64,000 nucleotides of DNA from Macrobrachium rosenbergii (Eukaryota > Arthropoda > Malacostraca > Decapoda > Palaemonidae), in the NCBI RefSeq assembly GCF_040412425.1, contig NC_089781.1:52075727-52139726 (forward strand). The letters are read 5' to 3'. The notes beneath the pieces were generated by a model. The model saw nothing but the letters and a program-made list of their open reading frames with translations. It was not told the DNA's origin and did no database searches. The position numbers and the translations under genes were made by a program. This document shows, piece after piece, positions 55,036 through 64,000 of the stretch. The first letter of the stretch is position 1. The number at the start of each line of letters is the position of its first letter.

Positions 55036-55480
55036 AGCTTGGCAGAAGGGGTTTCTCTTCGCCTTCAGAGCCCCGACCTAGTGTTGTTTTCCGGCGCGTC
55101 CAGGGAAGGATGGGGAGCAACACTAGGAGGGGAGGAAGTGTCAGGCACCTGGAGAGGGGAACAGGTGTCCTGGCACATAAATCTCAAAGAATTGGGGGGC
55201 TATCCTGCTGGCCCTTCAATTTTTCGAGAGCCCAAGTTTCAGGCAGAATTGTTCAAGTCAATTCGGACAACACCACAGCTCTAGCTTACCTCAAGAAACA
55301 GGGGGTACTCGATCCCGTTCCCTGTTCATCCTAGCGAAGGAGATCCTGCTTTGGACTCATGCACGGGGATCACTATTCTCACGAGGTTCATTGCGGGCAT
55401 GGAGAATATCCGAGCAGACCTTCTCAGTCGGCAACATCAGCTTCTACCGACCGAGTGGACCCTTCACAAGGGAGGTATGT
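55036..55480 (+). pseudogene. C2 RNase H, first aspartate lost
   Basis: LVLFSGASREGWGATLG (about 55078-55128) has Gly where A, C1, D and E have Asp (ggc for gac). TWRGEQVSWHINLKELG is intact, and NSDNTTALAYLKKQG (about 55259-55303) carries the second aspartate in the frame 55110-55334. The final motif reads AGMENIRADLLSR (about 55394-55432). Confidence 0.84.
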
Positions 55481-55815
55481 TTAGAACTGTGGAGGTTATG
55501 GGGACGTCCTCTAGTGGACCTCTTTGCCACGTCCAGGACGAAGAGACTCCTCTTTATTGCTCTCCTGTCCTAGACCCAGGAGCAATAGCAATAGACGCCC
55601 TCCTCTGGGACTGGAAAGGCCTTGATCTTTTACGCTTTTCCTCCCTTCAAGATTCTGGGAGAAGTGATCAGGAAGTTTGCAACGTCAGAAGGAACAAGGA
55701 TGACTTTAATAGCCCCCTTCTGGCCAGCAGCGGATTGGTTCACAGAGACCATGACCTTCCTGGTGGACTTTCCAAGGACGCTTCCATTGAGGGTGGACCT
55801 TCTCAGGCAGCCTCA
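55480..55815 (+). pseudogene. C2 linker with methyltransferase-like FPPF motif
   Basis: RPLVDLFATSRTKRLLF (frame 55391-55573), then IDALLWDWKGL in a second frame and FYAFPPFKILGEVIRKF plus MTLIAPFWPA (frame 55622-56038) in a third. Composition and order equal those of C1. Confidence 0.68.
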
Positions 55816-56890
55816 TTTTGAAAGGTTCCACAAAAACCTCCCCGCTCTGAGTCTGACTGTGTTCAGACTATCTCAAAGTTGGCAAGAGCAAGAGGCTTTT
55901 CGAGATCAGTGGCAAAGGCTATCGCCAATGCCAGGAGACCTTCATCTAATGCGGTCTATCAGTCCAAGTGGGCTGTTTTTAGAAGATGGTGCAGGAACAA
56001 AGGAGTTTCTTCGACCACGACCTCTGTACCACAAATAGCAGACTTCCTGTTTTATCTTAGGCATAAGAATAAACTGGCAGTCTCAACTATTAAGGGTTAT
56101 AGAAGTATGCTGTCGACAGTTTTTAGGCACAGAGGCCTGAACTTGTGCGACAAAAAGGATCTTCACGATCTCTTGAGATCCTTCGAGACTGTCAAGATTC
56201 CTCAACTCAGGACACCTTCTTGGAATCTGGATGTTGTCCTGAAGTTTCTTATGTCAAGTAATTTTGAACCTCTGTCTTCTGCTTCCCTCAAGAACGTGAC
56301 TAGGAAGGCTGTCTTCCTAACTGCTCTGGCGACAGCTAAGAGGAGTTAGTGAAGTTCAAGCCATTAGTAAACATATTGGCTTTAGGGGTCCCAATGCTGT
56401 ATGCTCCCTAAATCCTTTGTTCTTAGCCAAGAACGAAAATCCTTCAAACCCTTGGCCCAAGACTTTTTGAAATCAAAGGTTTGACGGAAATTCTTGGACA
56501 AGAGTCAGAAAGAGTCTTGTGTCCTGTCAGGGCTCTCAAGTTCTACTTAGCCAGGACCAAAGAAACTAGAGGCCCATCGGACAGTCTGTGGTGTTCGGTG
56601 AAGAGACCTGATCTTCCTATGTCCAAGAATGCCTTGAGCATTCTTTTTAAGAAGCACTATTAGAGAGGCTCATTCTCCTGCCTAGAAGGTGACATGAGAC
56701 TTCTGAAAGTCAAGGCTCATGAAGTTAGAGCCATCGCGACTTCGATGGCTTTCCAGAAGAATATGTCCCTGAATGATATTCTTGGTGCCACCTTCTGGCG
56801 AAGTAATTCAGTGTTAAACTTTTCATTACTTGCGGGATGTGAAAACAACAGTTGAAGACTGCTCTTCGCTGGGACCACACGTTTCCGCAG
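55815..56890 (+). pseudogene. C2 tyrosine recombinase, broken
   Basis: The core-binding part is intact in one frame (55879-56349): ARARGFSRSVAKAIAN, YQSKWAVFRRWCRNKG, AVSTIKGYRSMLSTVF, PSWNLDVVLKFLM, and the first arginine in LTALATAKR just before a frameshift near 56340 (gaggagtt for gagagtt-like). Further shifts occur near 56466 and 56655. KAHEVRAIATS keeps H and R (about 56713-56745) and GATFWRS the Trp (56784), but a frameshift near 56816 destroys the tyrosine segment. Confidence 0.87.
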
Positions 56891-57321
56891 ACACAATGTT
56901 GGGAGAAGAGAGCAATACTCATCCTATCCTTTAGGGGTTAGGTAGTATCTTTTTAATCTTGTTGTTGTATTTTTTTGGTTGTTGGGTGGCCATTGATGTG
57001 GACGTCCCAATTTTTAGCCTATGTTAGGTTCAATGGCCTTAGATAGGCTCGGTCAGGTGGTTGGTCGTTGCTCCTTTTCCCTCTCAGTATGGTCTTATGA
57101 TCTAGTCCGATTGTGGTCACGCCCCCGTGGACAGGTCATCTAGAACTCACCAGCTTTATAGGTCCCTACCTTGCTGGAGACTCTAGTTAAGCAGAAGCAG
57201 GCTTGGGTGACAGTAACCTCGAAGTCAGCTATGCTAACAGGTAAGGAACCAAGGCGTCAATCGCCTACATTTGTTTGTTTCCTAAATCCTATTCTGTCTC
57301 TTTCCACCTCCAATGGTGGGA
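56891..57321 (+). other. C2 3' untranslated region
   Basis: Parallel to C1 50002-50401: common blocks gttgttgggt, cggtcaggtggttgg, gtcatctagaactcaccagc and tcagctatgctaacaggtaa. A caggtaag donor-like word at 57237 is shared with C1 (50312). Confidence 0.8.
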
Positions 57322-57338
57322 TTCAGCTATATATATAT
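57322..57338 (+). repeat. C2 internal complementary region, first bases
   Basis: ttcagctatatatatat, the start of the ICR, cut by the insertion of E. It continues at 63283. Confidence 0.9.
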
Positions 57339-57513
57339 TTCTAGAGAGAGAGGCTTCAGCCTTTCAGACCCACTGGTTTTGCTATGACACACCCCTGGCT
57401 CCTCCCCAGACAGCCGTGGCGAGCACAAACCACGCCCTTCAGGCGGAGCAACCAGAGACATGCGAGTTGACAAGAACCGAACCCGCCATTTTGAAGTTGA
57501 CAGGACACAGGCA
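57339..57513 (+). repeat. Element E left inverted terminal repeat
   Basis: ttctagagagagaggcttc, cagacccactggttttgct, gacacacccctggctcctcc, cgagcacaaaccacgcc, gttgacaagaaccgaacc. Partner 63097-63282. Confidence 0.94.
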
Positions 57514-57587
57514 ACACCTGTTACACCTCACCATTACTACAACCCTATTATTGTCACGAGGGACAACGACTTAATCAACTAATTAAA

Positions 57588-57786
57588 ATGTCCAAAAAGT
57601 CGTAGTATCAGCAGATGTGCATAATCTCAGCTGGTACTAGCGATGATGACAATATTCCACCGGCACAACCCAAAAAGAAGAGATGTCCCAAAACGGAAGA
57701 AACCAGCCAGGAACCTTCCAACAGTGAAATTCTTCAAATGTTATTATTACAGAATCAAACATTATTGAAACTAGTGGAGAAAGGGT
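57588..57786 (+). pseudogene. Element E gag, first exon
   Basis: ATG 57588 opens MSKKS, then an in-frame tag (one lesion), YQQMCIISAGTSDDD, an NLS-like PAQPKKKRCPK, and a leucine-rich SEILQMLLLQNQTLLKL that could form a coiled coil, ending VEKG at the donor agg|gtaagg (57786/57787). The frame joins in phase with the second exon. Basic and coiled segments fit a structural protein that multimerises and binds nucleic acid. Confidence 0.6.
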
Positions 57787-58607
57787 AAGGTTTAATATTC
57801 TGTTTTTATATAAAAACGTCTTGGATAGCAGCGGATTCAGACAGATGACGTCACAAGCATGGCAGTAAAAGGTAAACAATGAGCCGGTGCCGACCGTACG
57901 GTAGTTATAATCGTAAAAGTTTGAGAATAGATAAATTTCGAGACCGAAGTACATTATCATATAATCCTAAACTATGTGTAAAGTGTGCCTAAACCTTATA
58001 AGGACTAGGTACTTATATGCCAAAGGTAATTAATGTTGTAAGGTGAGTGTTAACTAGATTTGCCTTTACGTGCCAAAGAGCCGAGTAGCCTAACTAGCCT
58101 AACTTTTTCTAACTTTGAGTTTAACATACTACGTCAATCTAGGCTACCTCTTAGCCGCTCCCTTCCGCCTATCCCACCGAGATCCTATCGTCGACATTTA
58201 ACTGGAGGGGTTCCTGTCAATGGCGGTATAATTGCGCCTACCTCAGCTAATGGGTAGAATTTTATATCACACTCGTTTCCTTTCGATATAATTGTTCACA
58301 TCTTACCATGAGGAACTGCGTCTTAAGAATTTCTGACAGGTCAGGCTATATAAATAATATAAGATGATTACCGTAGAGGCTATATAATTTAAAGTGTGGG
58401 ATACTAGTGAGAGGATGCCAATTGACCTGAATTAACCGATGAAGGCCATTTGAGCCTAGAACCCGATTGCCTGGCTTCAGCCTTCTAGGTCTGTTGCTGT
58501 CCAACCTGAATTGTAAATTCATGAGCCATATTATAGACATCAGTTAAAAAACTTTTATTATCAAATTTGAGTCTAGTTTTTTCACTCCTATTGCAGAAGT
58601 GGTTCGA
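57787..58607 (+). other. Apparent spliceosomal intron in element E gag
   Basis: 821 bases from gtaaggtttaatatt to tttttcactcctattgcag. The donor (agg|gtaagg) and the acceptor (long pyrimidine tract plus cag|a) fit consensus, the reading frame is open on both sides and joins in phase two to give EKGSGSTAKRN, while the intron itself holds stops in all frames. No expression evidence is available. Confidence 0.62.
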
Positions 58608-59538
58608 CTGCAAAAAGGAATGACAATTCCCCTCCTCCTAAGCGCCCTCGCCAAGTAAAGTAGATTTACCTGAGAATGCAAATGAAGAATTATTTACAAC
58701 TTATAATGAAGATAGTAGTGACTATGAAGAATTTAACCCGCTTACCTTTAACAAACCTATTCCTACTTATATATCTAACAATTTTAATGCTGTGCCCTCC
58801 ATTCACAGAGATGGGAAAATACAATTAAATGACTCCTTAATTGCATTAACATTAAGTGAAGGAGACAAGAACTCTCATGATCAATTCTTTGTTTGTAATC
58901 ATAATAAAGAACTTGCAGACCTTTTCAAATTGATAAATTTGCCAAAGTTGAACTTTTGGCCAAGTGGCAGGTTGTTTAATGAAGATTTCAAGAAGAAATT
59001 TCACTTTGATATTGAAAACATTAAGATGGCTATATCTTCTTTTCAAGGGCATGCAGCTCTGGCGCAATTAGCTTACCCCTCTAAGATTAACGATATTGAT
59101 TTCATTACTAAAGTGATAATTGGGCCTTTCAGGAAACACATTGATCTAATTAAAAGTTTAATCCGCTCATTCAGAAGTAGAACTTTACCCAGGAACCTCA
59201 ATTTAGATATCAGAGATGCTATTATTAAAGCTGAAACTAATGATATATGGGTCTTATCAGATGATCAAAGGAAAGCTATTGCTTCGTGCTTTCGAGGCGG
59301 TCCCCTTCCTAGAGGAGGGGACATTATCTCTAGAGGTGGAAGGTTCAACTTTGGCAAGTATCAGGGCTACCCCAGAGAGAAATTTAACTTTTACAGAAGA
59401 GTCAGGGGAAGCTTTGGGTTCAGGAATAGGTTCAATCCCTACAGGCGAGGTATCAAGAGAGGTGGCCGAAGAGGGGGAAGGAGTACAGGGGGACAGACAG
59501 CAATTAATTCAGACGTCAAAGATAAGAAACAAAACTAA
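58608..59538 (+). pseudogene. Element E gag, main exon
   Basis: The exon begins SGSTAKRNDNSPPPKRPR, a second basic NLS-like block, then a frameshift near 58655 into VDLPENANEELF and the long frame through PSIHRDGKIQLNDSL to 59538. From the readable frame, residues 1-165 (counted from 58792) are an alpha-rich region with no cysteine motif, and residues 166-248 are Arg/Gly-rich (RGGPLPRGGDIISRGG, YRRGIKRGGRRGGRS), an RNA-binding type of tail. GTG at 58792 is not taken as a start, because the frame is open further left. Function as gag is inferred from position. Confidence 0.72.
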
Positions 59539-59791
59539 TTATGCTTTAAATCTTAATACCATCGAGCCCTGCTCGACCAAGTGGAAAATAACCTGGAGCT
59601 TCACAGTAAAGATAAAAATTTGGCAAATGTACCACTAACAATTCAATGATATTGGAAGAGTTAAATTTCCCTACAGAAGCCTCTAGCTCCAAGGAAACCT
59701 CTCACGCCCCTCCAGTAAGTGGGATAGGTAGGTCATTGACAAATAAATTAAAAATTGGCAAAAACTCCCAAATTCTTCTTTTGCATGCAAC
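59539..59791 (+). other. Element E gag-pol interval
   Basis: Short frames only. It may contain the decayed start of pol (EELNFPTEASSSKE near 59657-59698 is open), but no motif is visible. Confidence 0.4.
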
Positions 59792-60780
59792 TTGATCAGT
59801 AAGGGTGTGAGACTCCCATTTACCAATAAAAATAAGGCTCAAAAGACTTTGAAAAGATTTGGGGTTGATAGATATTATTCTTCTAGCAAGAGAATAATAC
59901 TAGAGAGAGAATGTGACAGATTACTAGACCTAGGGGTAATAGAACAAATTAACAGAAATTCTTTCTACTACTCTAACCACATATTTTACAAGCTTAAACC
60001 CAAACCCCTTTGATGGGGAGCATTCGCCTAATCTTCGATATGAAATGCCTTAATACTATGATCAAGAAACCTTTCTCTATGCTGAAACCTAAAACTATAT
60101 TCCCTTATTTACATTTAAACAACTGGGCATGTAGACTTGATTTAAAGGATGCTTATTGGCACGTCCCTCTTCATTCCAGTGCTCAAAGATTCTTAACGTT
60201 CAAATTAGGAAAGCGTAAATTCAAATGGACGGTTGTTCCCTTCGGGTTAAAGACAGCTCCTACATCTTTTCCAAACTAATGTACACAGTAGTTAAGTACA
60301 TTAGGAAGAAATATAATATACTCATCTTTAACTACTTAGATGATATACTCATACTGGCAGATGACTTTCACAAATGCGAGTCTCACATCCAAATAGTCAT
60401 TTAAGTGCTCACGGAACTGGGTTGGCAAATATCTATTAAAAAGTCTGTTATTCATCCAGTGCAAAAGATAGAGTTCCTGGGAGTTCATTATAACCTGGAG
60501 AACAAAACAATGAGACCAATGCAGGAAAACATTGATAAATGTATCAGGCTTGCCAATACAGTATCCAACTTGAACAGATCGGACCTCAAATTATATCAAA
60601 GATTGATAGGATCACTTAACTTCTGTTCCTACTATACCTTTTATGGTAGATACCATCTTAAATTCCTTCACAGATTTCATAGATATTTTGCTAAAGGATA
60701 TAGAATCATTCCTCCTTTCAAATCCTTTCTAGAAGCATGGAAACAGACTAACATGTATAGTGCTATAAACATTCCTAATA
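59792..60780 (+). pseudogene. Element E reverse transcriptase, lightly damaged
   Basis: KNKAQKTLKRFGVDRYY and LLDLGVIEQINRNSFYY lead in; a frameshift near 60003 is followed by GSIRLIFDMKCLN, motif A ACRLDLKDAYWHVPLH (about 60128-60175) and motif B VPFGLKTAPTSF. A single-base loss near 60273 and a stop (taa at 60402) interrupt it. Between them the palm NYLDDILILADDF (about 60331-60369) is intact. From 60405 the frame continues with LGWQISIKKSVIHPVQKIEF and the connection region. Catalytic residues are complete; three lesions prevent translation as one protein. Confidence 0.92.
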
Positions 60781-61170
60781 ATCAAGTAGATCTAGAACTA
60801 TTCACAGATGCATCCAACTTTGGCTGGGGTGGAGCATTAGTAGGAGAACATGGCATACTCTCAACTAATAATACATGGCTACAAAATGAGAATACTCTGC
60901 ACATTAACATTAGAGAACTACTTGCATGCATTTACTGTATAAAACACTTCAGAGACAAACTAAGAAACAAAGTGGTACTAATTCACATAGATTCACAAGT
61001 AACATACTGTTGGGTCAAAAAACATGGTAGCATTAGGAACAAATCGGCCCAGGAGGCCGTCAAAGTGTTACTAAACATCAAAGGAAAATACAACATAGAC
61101 ATTCAAACTAAATGGATTAAAGGGAAAAGCAATGTGATGGCTGATTCCCTATCGAGAGACTTTGGTTCCA
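60781..61170 (+). pseudogene. Element E RNase H, motifs complete
   Basis: In the open frame 60405-61604: ELFTDASNFGWGGAL (first Asp), HINIRELLACIYCIKHF (Glu), VVLIHIDSQVTYCWVKKHG (second Asp), and IQTKWIKGKSNVMADSLSR (last Asp). All four acidic positions are present with no lesion in the domain. It is listed as pseudogene because the polyprotein upstream is interrupted. Confidence 0.92.
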
Positions 61171-61465
61171 TACATCCAGAAGCCACTCTTGACGATAATC
61201 TATTCAATTTAATTTGCACAGATATGAATTTCTTTCCTGAAATAGACCTTTTCACCAATGGCTTTAATTCTAAATGTAAGAGATTTTGTTCTTCCGTACC
61301 CAACACAAAAGCAATCAGTAATAATGCTCTTCACATTAGCTGGGAAGGTTCTTCTCCTCTTTATGCTTTTCCCCCAGGCTTCTTACTGCATAAAGTTGCT
61401 TTTAAGATATATAATGAATGTGATAACAACATGCTTTTCTGCACTGTTTCCCAGGAAACGGAACC
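61171..61465 (+). pseudogene. Element E linker between RNase H and YR
   Basis: EIDLFTNGFNSKCKRF, then PNTKAISNNALHISWEG and LYAFPPGFLLHKVAFKI. This corresponds to the methyltransferase-like block of A-D, with FPPG in place of FPPF, and lies in the same open frame as RNase H. Confidence 0.7.
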
Positions 61466-62583
61466 ATGGATCCCCCTAGTCAAGACAGTCTCCAAGGAAT
61501 ACTGGAAGTACAAAGTCAAAGTAGAAGGTTGCCAGATACTTCATATGGACTGTACCTTACCCTTAGCGCAACAGCACTTGAATTTGATCGCCTTCAGAAT
61601 ATAAAAGATCAACTACCTTCCATATTTCCTCCAGAGATATGCAACAAAATTACTTCCAGTTTACGAGACAGCTCCATGGCCAAGTACCAAAATCTCTTCA
61701 GGAGCTTTAAAAAGTTCATACACAATAAATATGGAAGTAACAAGTTCCCTCTTTTATCAGTGCTACTCTATTTCAACGAATTAATAGACAAGGGCCTAGC
61801 ATACAACACACTAAAGGATACCGAGCTGCTCTTGGACCGGTTTTGAAGGGATACTTTCCCAATTATTGCCTAACAGAAGACAAGTATATTAAAGCTATGC
61901 TTGATGGAGTAAATAGAAGAAGACCCAGCAATTCTCATCAATTTCCAGGCTGGGATCTTGATAAAGTGGTTTCCTTCCTCAACACTACAAGAGATGATTC
62001 TGTGCTGCTCATGATTCAGAAGACCTTATTCCTCGTAGCTTTGGCTTGCCCATTGAGAGCTAACCAATTTAATCATCTATGTATCTCCAGGAGCACCTTC
62101 ACGCCAGAAACCATTGTGCTAAGGAACCACCCTTCCTTCATGGCCAAGAATCAGAGAAACAATTACACTCCTATTGAATTCAGCTTTAGGCGTCACCCTA
62201 CCAAGCCAAAAATTTGTCCAGTTAGACAATTAAACTTTTATCTGGAGTACACAAATAAAATCTGTGCAGAAAGGAACATAGATAGGGAAGACCTTATTTG
62301 GCTGGATGAAAACTTCAAGATCATGTCCCTTCCAAAGATGAGGCAGCTATTCAAGGACTGTATTTTCAGAGCTGATCCCAATGCCAGAAAACACTCCACC
62401 AATTTCCACTCTATCAGAGGTCAAGCAGCTTCAAGGATGATGTATAATGGAGTTACGCTGCAAGAGATAATGGCTAGAATGAATTGGAAAAGCAACTCTG
62501 TATTTGGGTCATTTTATGCTCTCCTCGGTCTACAGGGAGCTTTTCGATGCAGTCGTTGCAGGACTTCATCTTCATGCCCCTGA
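61466..62583 (+). pseudogene. Element E tyrosine recombinase, catalytic residues complete
   Basis: The frame from 61466, overlapping the preceding frame, carries the core-binding part: SSLRDSSMAKYQNLFRSF and LLSVLLYFNELIDKGLAYN. A frameshift near 61812 leads through KGYRAALGPVLKGYF to the frame 61843-62583. Counted from 61843, it has R72 in ACPLRANQF, H189 and R192 in FHSIRGQAAS, W215 in MNWKSNS and nucleophile Y225 in FGSFYALL: a complete set. One indel is the only evident lesion. YR would join the circular copy to its target. Confidence 0.92.
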
Positions 62584-62594
62584 AGTATCAGGTG

Positions 62595-62698
62595 AGCAAA
62601 ACCAGTGGGTCTGAAAGGCTGAAGCCTCTCTCTCTAGAACTGACAGTTTACTTGTGAACCTAAGTTCTGGAGAGAAGAGGCGAGGCCTTTCAGACCCA
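62595..62698 (+). repeat. Element E internal complementary region
   Basis: agcaaaaccagtgggtctga to ctctctctctagaa (62595-62639) is the exact inverse of the left end; ctgacagtttacttgtgaac to ggcctttcagaccca (62640-62698) is the exact inverse of the right end. The joint 62639/62640 equals right end plus left end, with no base gained or lost. Confidence 0.96.
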
Positions 62699-63096
62699 GG
62701 GTCTAGTTCACCCTCCGACCCTACCCCCAGAATCGAGGAGACCATTCTGGAGGAAATAAAGGATTTGTAAAGTAAACATACAAAAGTCAACAGCTTACAT
62801 GTTTCTGAAGGCCAGCCATAACAATTTTCAATTATTCATAAATTTCTTTAAGGTATACTTACTCTTATCCTTGCATTTAGAGGAAATGTAACTTTTAGGT
62901 AACAAGACAGGAATATCTGGAAAAGGGGAGGTGAACTACTGTCACATTATATTATCTTAGAATATAAGAGGAATGGAAATGTCAAAATTCACAAATTGGA
63001 ACTTTTAAGTTACTACTTGTAGTAATTTGCAATCTCAAATAAATCTCTCAGCAGTAAAATGGAATGGTAAGTACAGATATACTTCATAGCAACTTG
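62699..63096 (+). terminator. Element E 3' region with polyadenylation-like signals
   Basis: No gene. The hexamer aataaa occurs at 62755 and again at 63038, after the YR stop and ICR, where transcripts of the element would be expected to end. No downstream element can be verified. Confidence 0.3.
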
Positions 63097-63282
63097 CAAC
63101 TTCAAATATGGCGGTTTGGTTCTTGTCAACTCGCATGTCTCTGGTTGCTCCGCCCGATGGGCGTGGTTTGTGCTCGCTACGGCTGTCTGGGGAGGAGCCA
63201 GGGGTGTGTCATAGCAAAACCAGTGGGTCTGAAAGGCCTCGCCTCTTCTCTCCAGAACTTAGGTTCACAAGTAAACTGTCAG
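63097..63282 (-). repeat. Element E right inverted terminal repeat
   Basis: ggcggtttggttcttgtcaa, ctccgcccgatgggcgtgg, ggaggagccaggggtgtgtc, gcaaaaccagtgggtctga, then the right-only extension ctcgcctcttctctccag to aaactgtcag. Confidence 0.95.
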
Positions 63283-63598
63283 ATCTGGTAGGTAAGTGTC
63301 ATGAACAAAATGATATTTTAATGATAAAATAAAGTTTGTTCATACTTACCTGGCAGATATATATACTTTTAGTGCCCACCCGCCTCCCCTCTTGAGACAG
63401 TGGCACTAGAAAATCTGAATAGAAAATGGGAATGGTTCCCGATTCCCGCCTCCCAGCGGCGGGAATGAGTACTAACCGCCTGGCCACACTGCGTGTGCTG
63501 CGAGTGTTTGAAATTCTGTCAGATTTCGGAGAAATACAGCTATATATATATCTGCCAGGTAAGTATGAACAAACTTTATTTTATCATTAAAATATCAT
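63283..63598 (+). mobile_element. C2 right part: rest of ICR and right ITR
   Basis: atctggtaggtaagtgtcat to tcatgaacaaa (63309) completes the ICR left half, then atgatattttaatgataaaa (from 63310) is the right half. The right ITR (63412-63598) is the inverse of 51218-51386 and ends aaaatatcat. A caggtaagt donor-like word lies at about 63556. Confidence 0.94.
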
Positions 63599-64000
63599 GT
63601 TTGCTTTCGGCCGTCATGCGTTGCAGACGTGGTTTCGGATCTCTCTGTCTGACTGTCTTTAAGCTCTTTATTATCCCAGTGGGATCTTAATGTATTTTTG
63701 TGTATATAATGCGTGTGTTTGATATTTATTAATACAAACCCACAAAATGTGATAACTTTGCATAAGGCCGTCGTTCCCCTGCATCTGTGTCTTGGGTTTG
63801 ACGGCCAAGGGCGTATTTAGAGGGGCATAACTGAGTGGTAATGCTTCTCTTCCAGTAGCCCTTTATTTAGATACTGAAGGCGTTCACCTGTATGTTCAGA
63901 GATATTAGATTGGGACGTAATATCTTTGCTCCCCTACATTGATCGGGACGTAAGAGTTCGCTTCCTTTCTTGGGCTCCTGCCCTCCGTGTACAAGGGCAT
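63599..64000 (+). mobile_element. B4 continued, running out of the window
   Basis: gtttgctttcggccgtcatg and the B leader follow: gtgtcttgggtttgacgg, cgggacgtaagag and ccctccgtgtacaaggg. Compared with B1 and B2 the donor-like cgtgtaagg is changed to cgtgtacaagg. The rest of the element lies beyond 64000. Confidence 0.87.

Larger units (their letters stand above)
51218..57338 (+). mobile_element. C2: family C DIRS element, main part
   Basis: 6,437 bases in two pieces (to 57338, and 63283-63598), split by E inside the ICR. The flanks rejoin to gaaaacattcca+gtttgctttcggcc, the normal B sequence, so the ends tttgttcatgac and aaaatatcat are exact. The order of domains equals C1. RT keeps YLDD, but RNase H and YR are damaged. 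Confidence 0.94.
57339..63282 (+). mobile_element. Element E: DIRS1-like retrotransposon nested in the C2 ICR
   Basis: 5,944 bases from ttctagagagagag to aaactgtcag; much more AT-rich than A-D. Order: left ITR, a first gag exon, an apparent intron, the main gag frame, pol (RT, RNase H, linker, YR), ICR, right ITR. It is the innermost element of three nested layers and has the fewest lesions (about five or six over both ORFs), so I take it as the youngest. It differs strongly from A-D in protein sequence and lacks their CRG cysteine motif. Confidence 0.94.

Noticed and set aside
59792..60279. Programmed frameshift in element E RT
   Set aside because: The breaks near 60003 and 60273 and the stop at 60402 lie within conserved domains and lack a plausible slippery site and conserved partner; ordinary decay is more likely.
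1..64000. tRNA, rRNA or intact host protein gene
   Set aside because: No clover-leaf boxes, rRNA-like blocks or multi-exon host gene could be recognised by reading both strands; a covariance-model search would be needed to exclude small RNA genes fully.

Overview
This window is eukaryotic repeat DNA, most plausibly from an arthropod and probably a decapod crustacean. The taxon is an inference: DIRS1-like tyrosine-recombinase retrotransposons are known to be abundant in Decapoda, and nearly the whole window is built from them. I see no intact host gene, no rRNA or tRNA, and no prokaryotic feature.

Layout. Positions 1-4285 are flanking DNA with a decayed LINE (about 1390-2870), an AT microsatellite (3323-3428) and very old DIRS termini. 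From 4286 to 30714 lies a nest: remnant B0 (4286-4571 and 19043-19312) was entered by element A (4572-11259 and 18475-19042), and A was entered by B1 (11260-18474). B0 was entered a second time by A2 (19313-23363), a deletion derivative that carries a mariner DNA transposon (19690-20991), and A2 was in turn entered by B2 (23364-30714). Positions 30715-31606 are mostly unassigned. A diverged B copy, B3 (about 31607-32731 and 39193-43753), was split by element D (32732-39192). C1 occupies 44026-50732. A last nest has a small gag-like remnant F, entered by B4 (51052-51217 and 63599-64000, leaving the window), entered by C2 (51218-57338 and 63283-63598), entered by E (57339-63282).

All DIRS copies have the same plan and the same (+) orientation: left inverted terminal repeat (ITR), gag-like ORF1, then pol (reverse transcriptase RT, RNase H, a methyltransferase-like linker with FPPF or a similar motif, tyrosine recombinase YR), an internal complementary region (ICR), and a right ITR. 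In families A/B, C and E the ICR is the reverse complement of right terminus joined directly to left terminus, so it records the junction of a circular intermediate. Several insertion junctions can be resolved to the base by comparing interrupted and uninterrupted relatives; they show no target-site duplication, as expected for YR integration. Every coding region is damaged. E is the youngest and best preserved; C1 keeps a complete YR catalytic set but has YLGD in place of YLDD in its RT; C2 keeps YLDD but has lost RNase H and YR integrity; A has lost the second YR arginine; the B family shows no RT active site and looks like a non-autonomous derivative with A-type ends.
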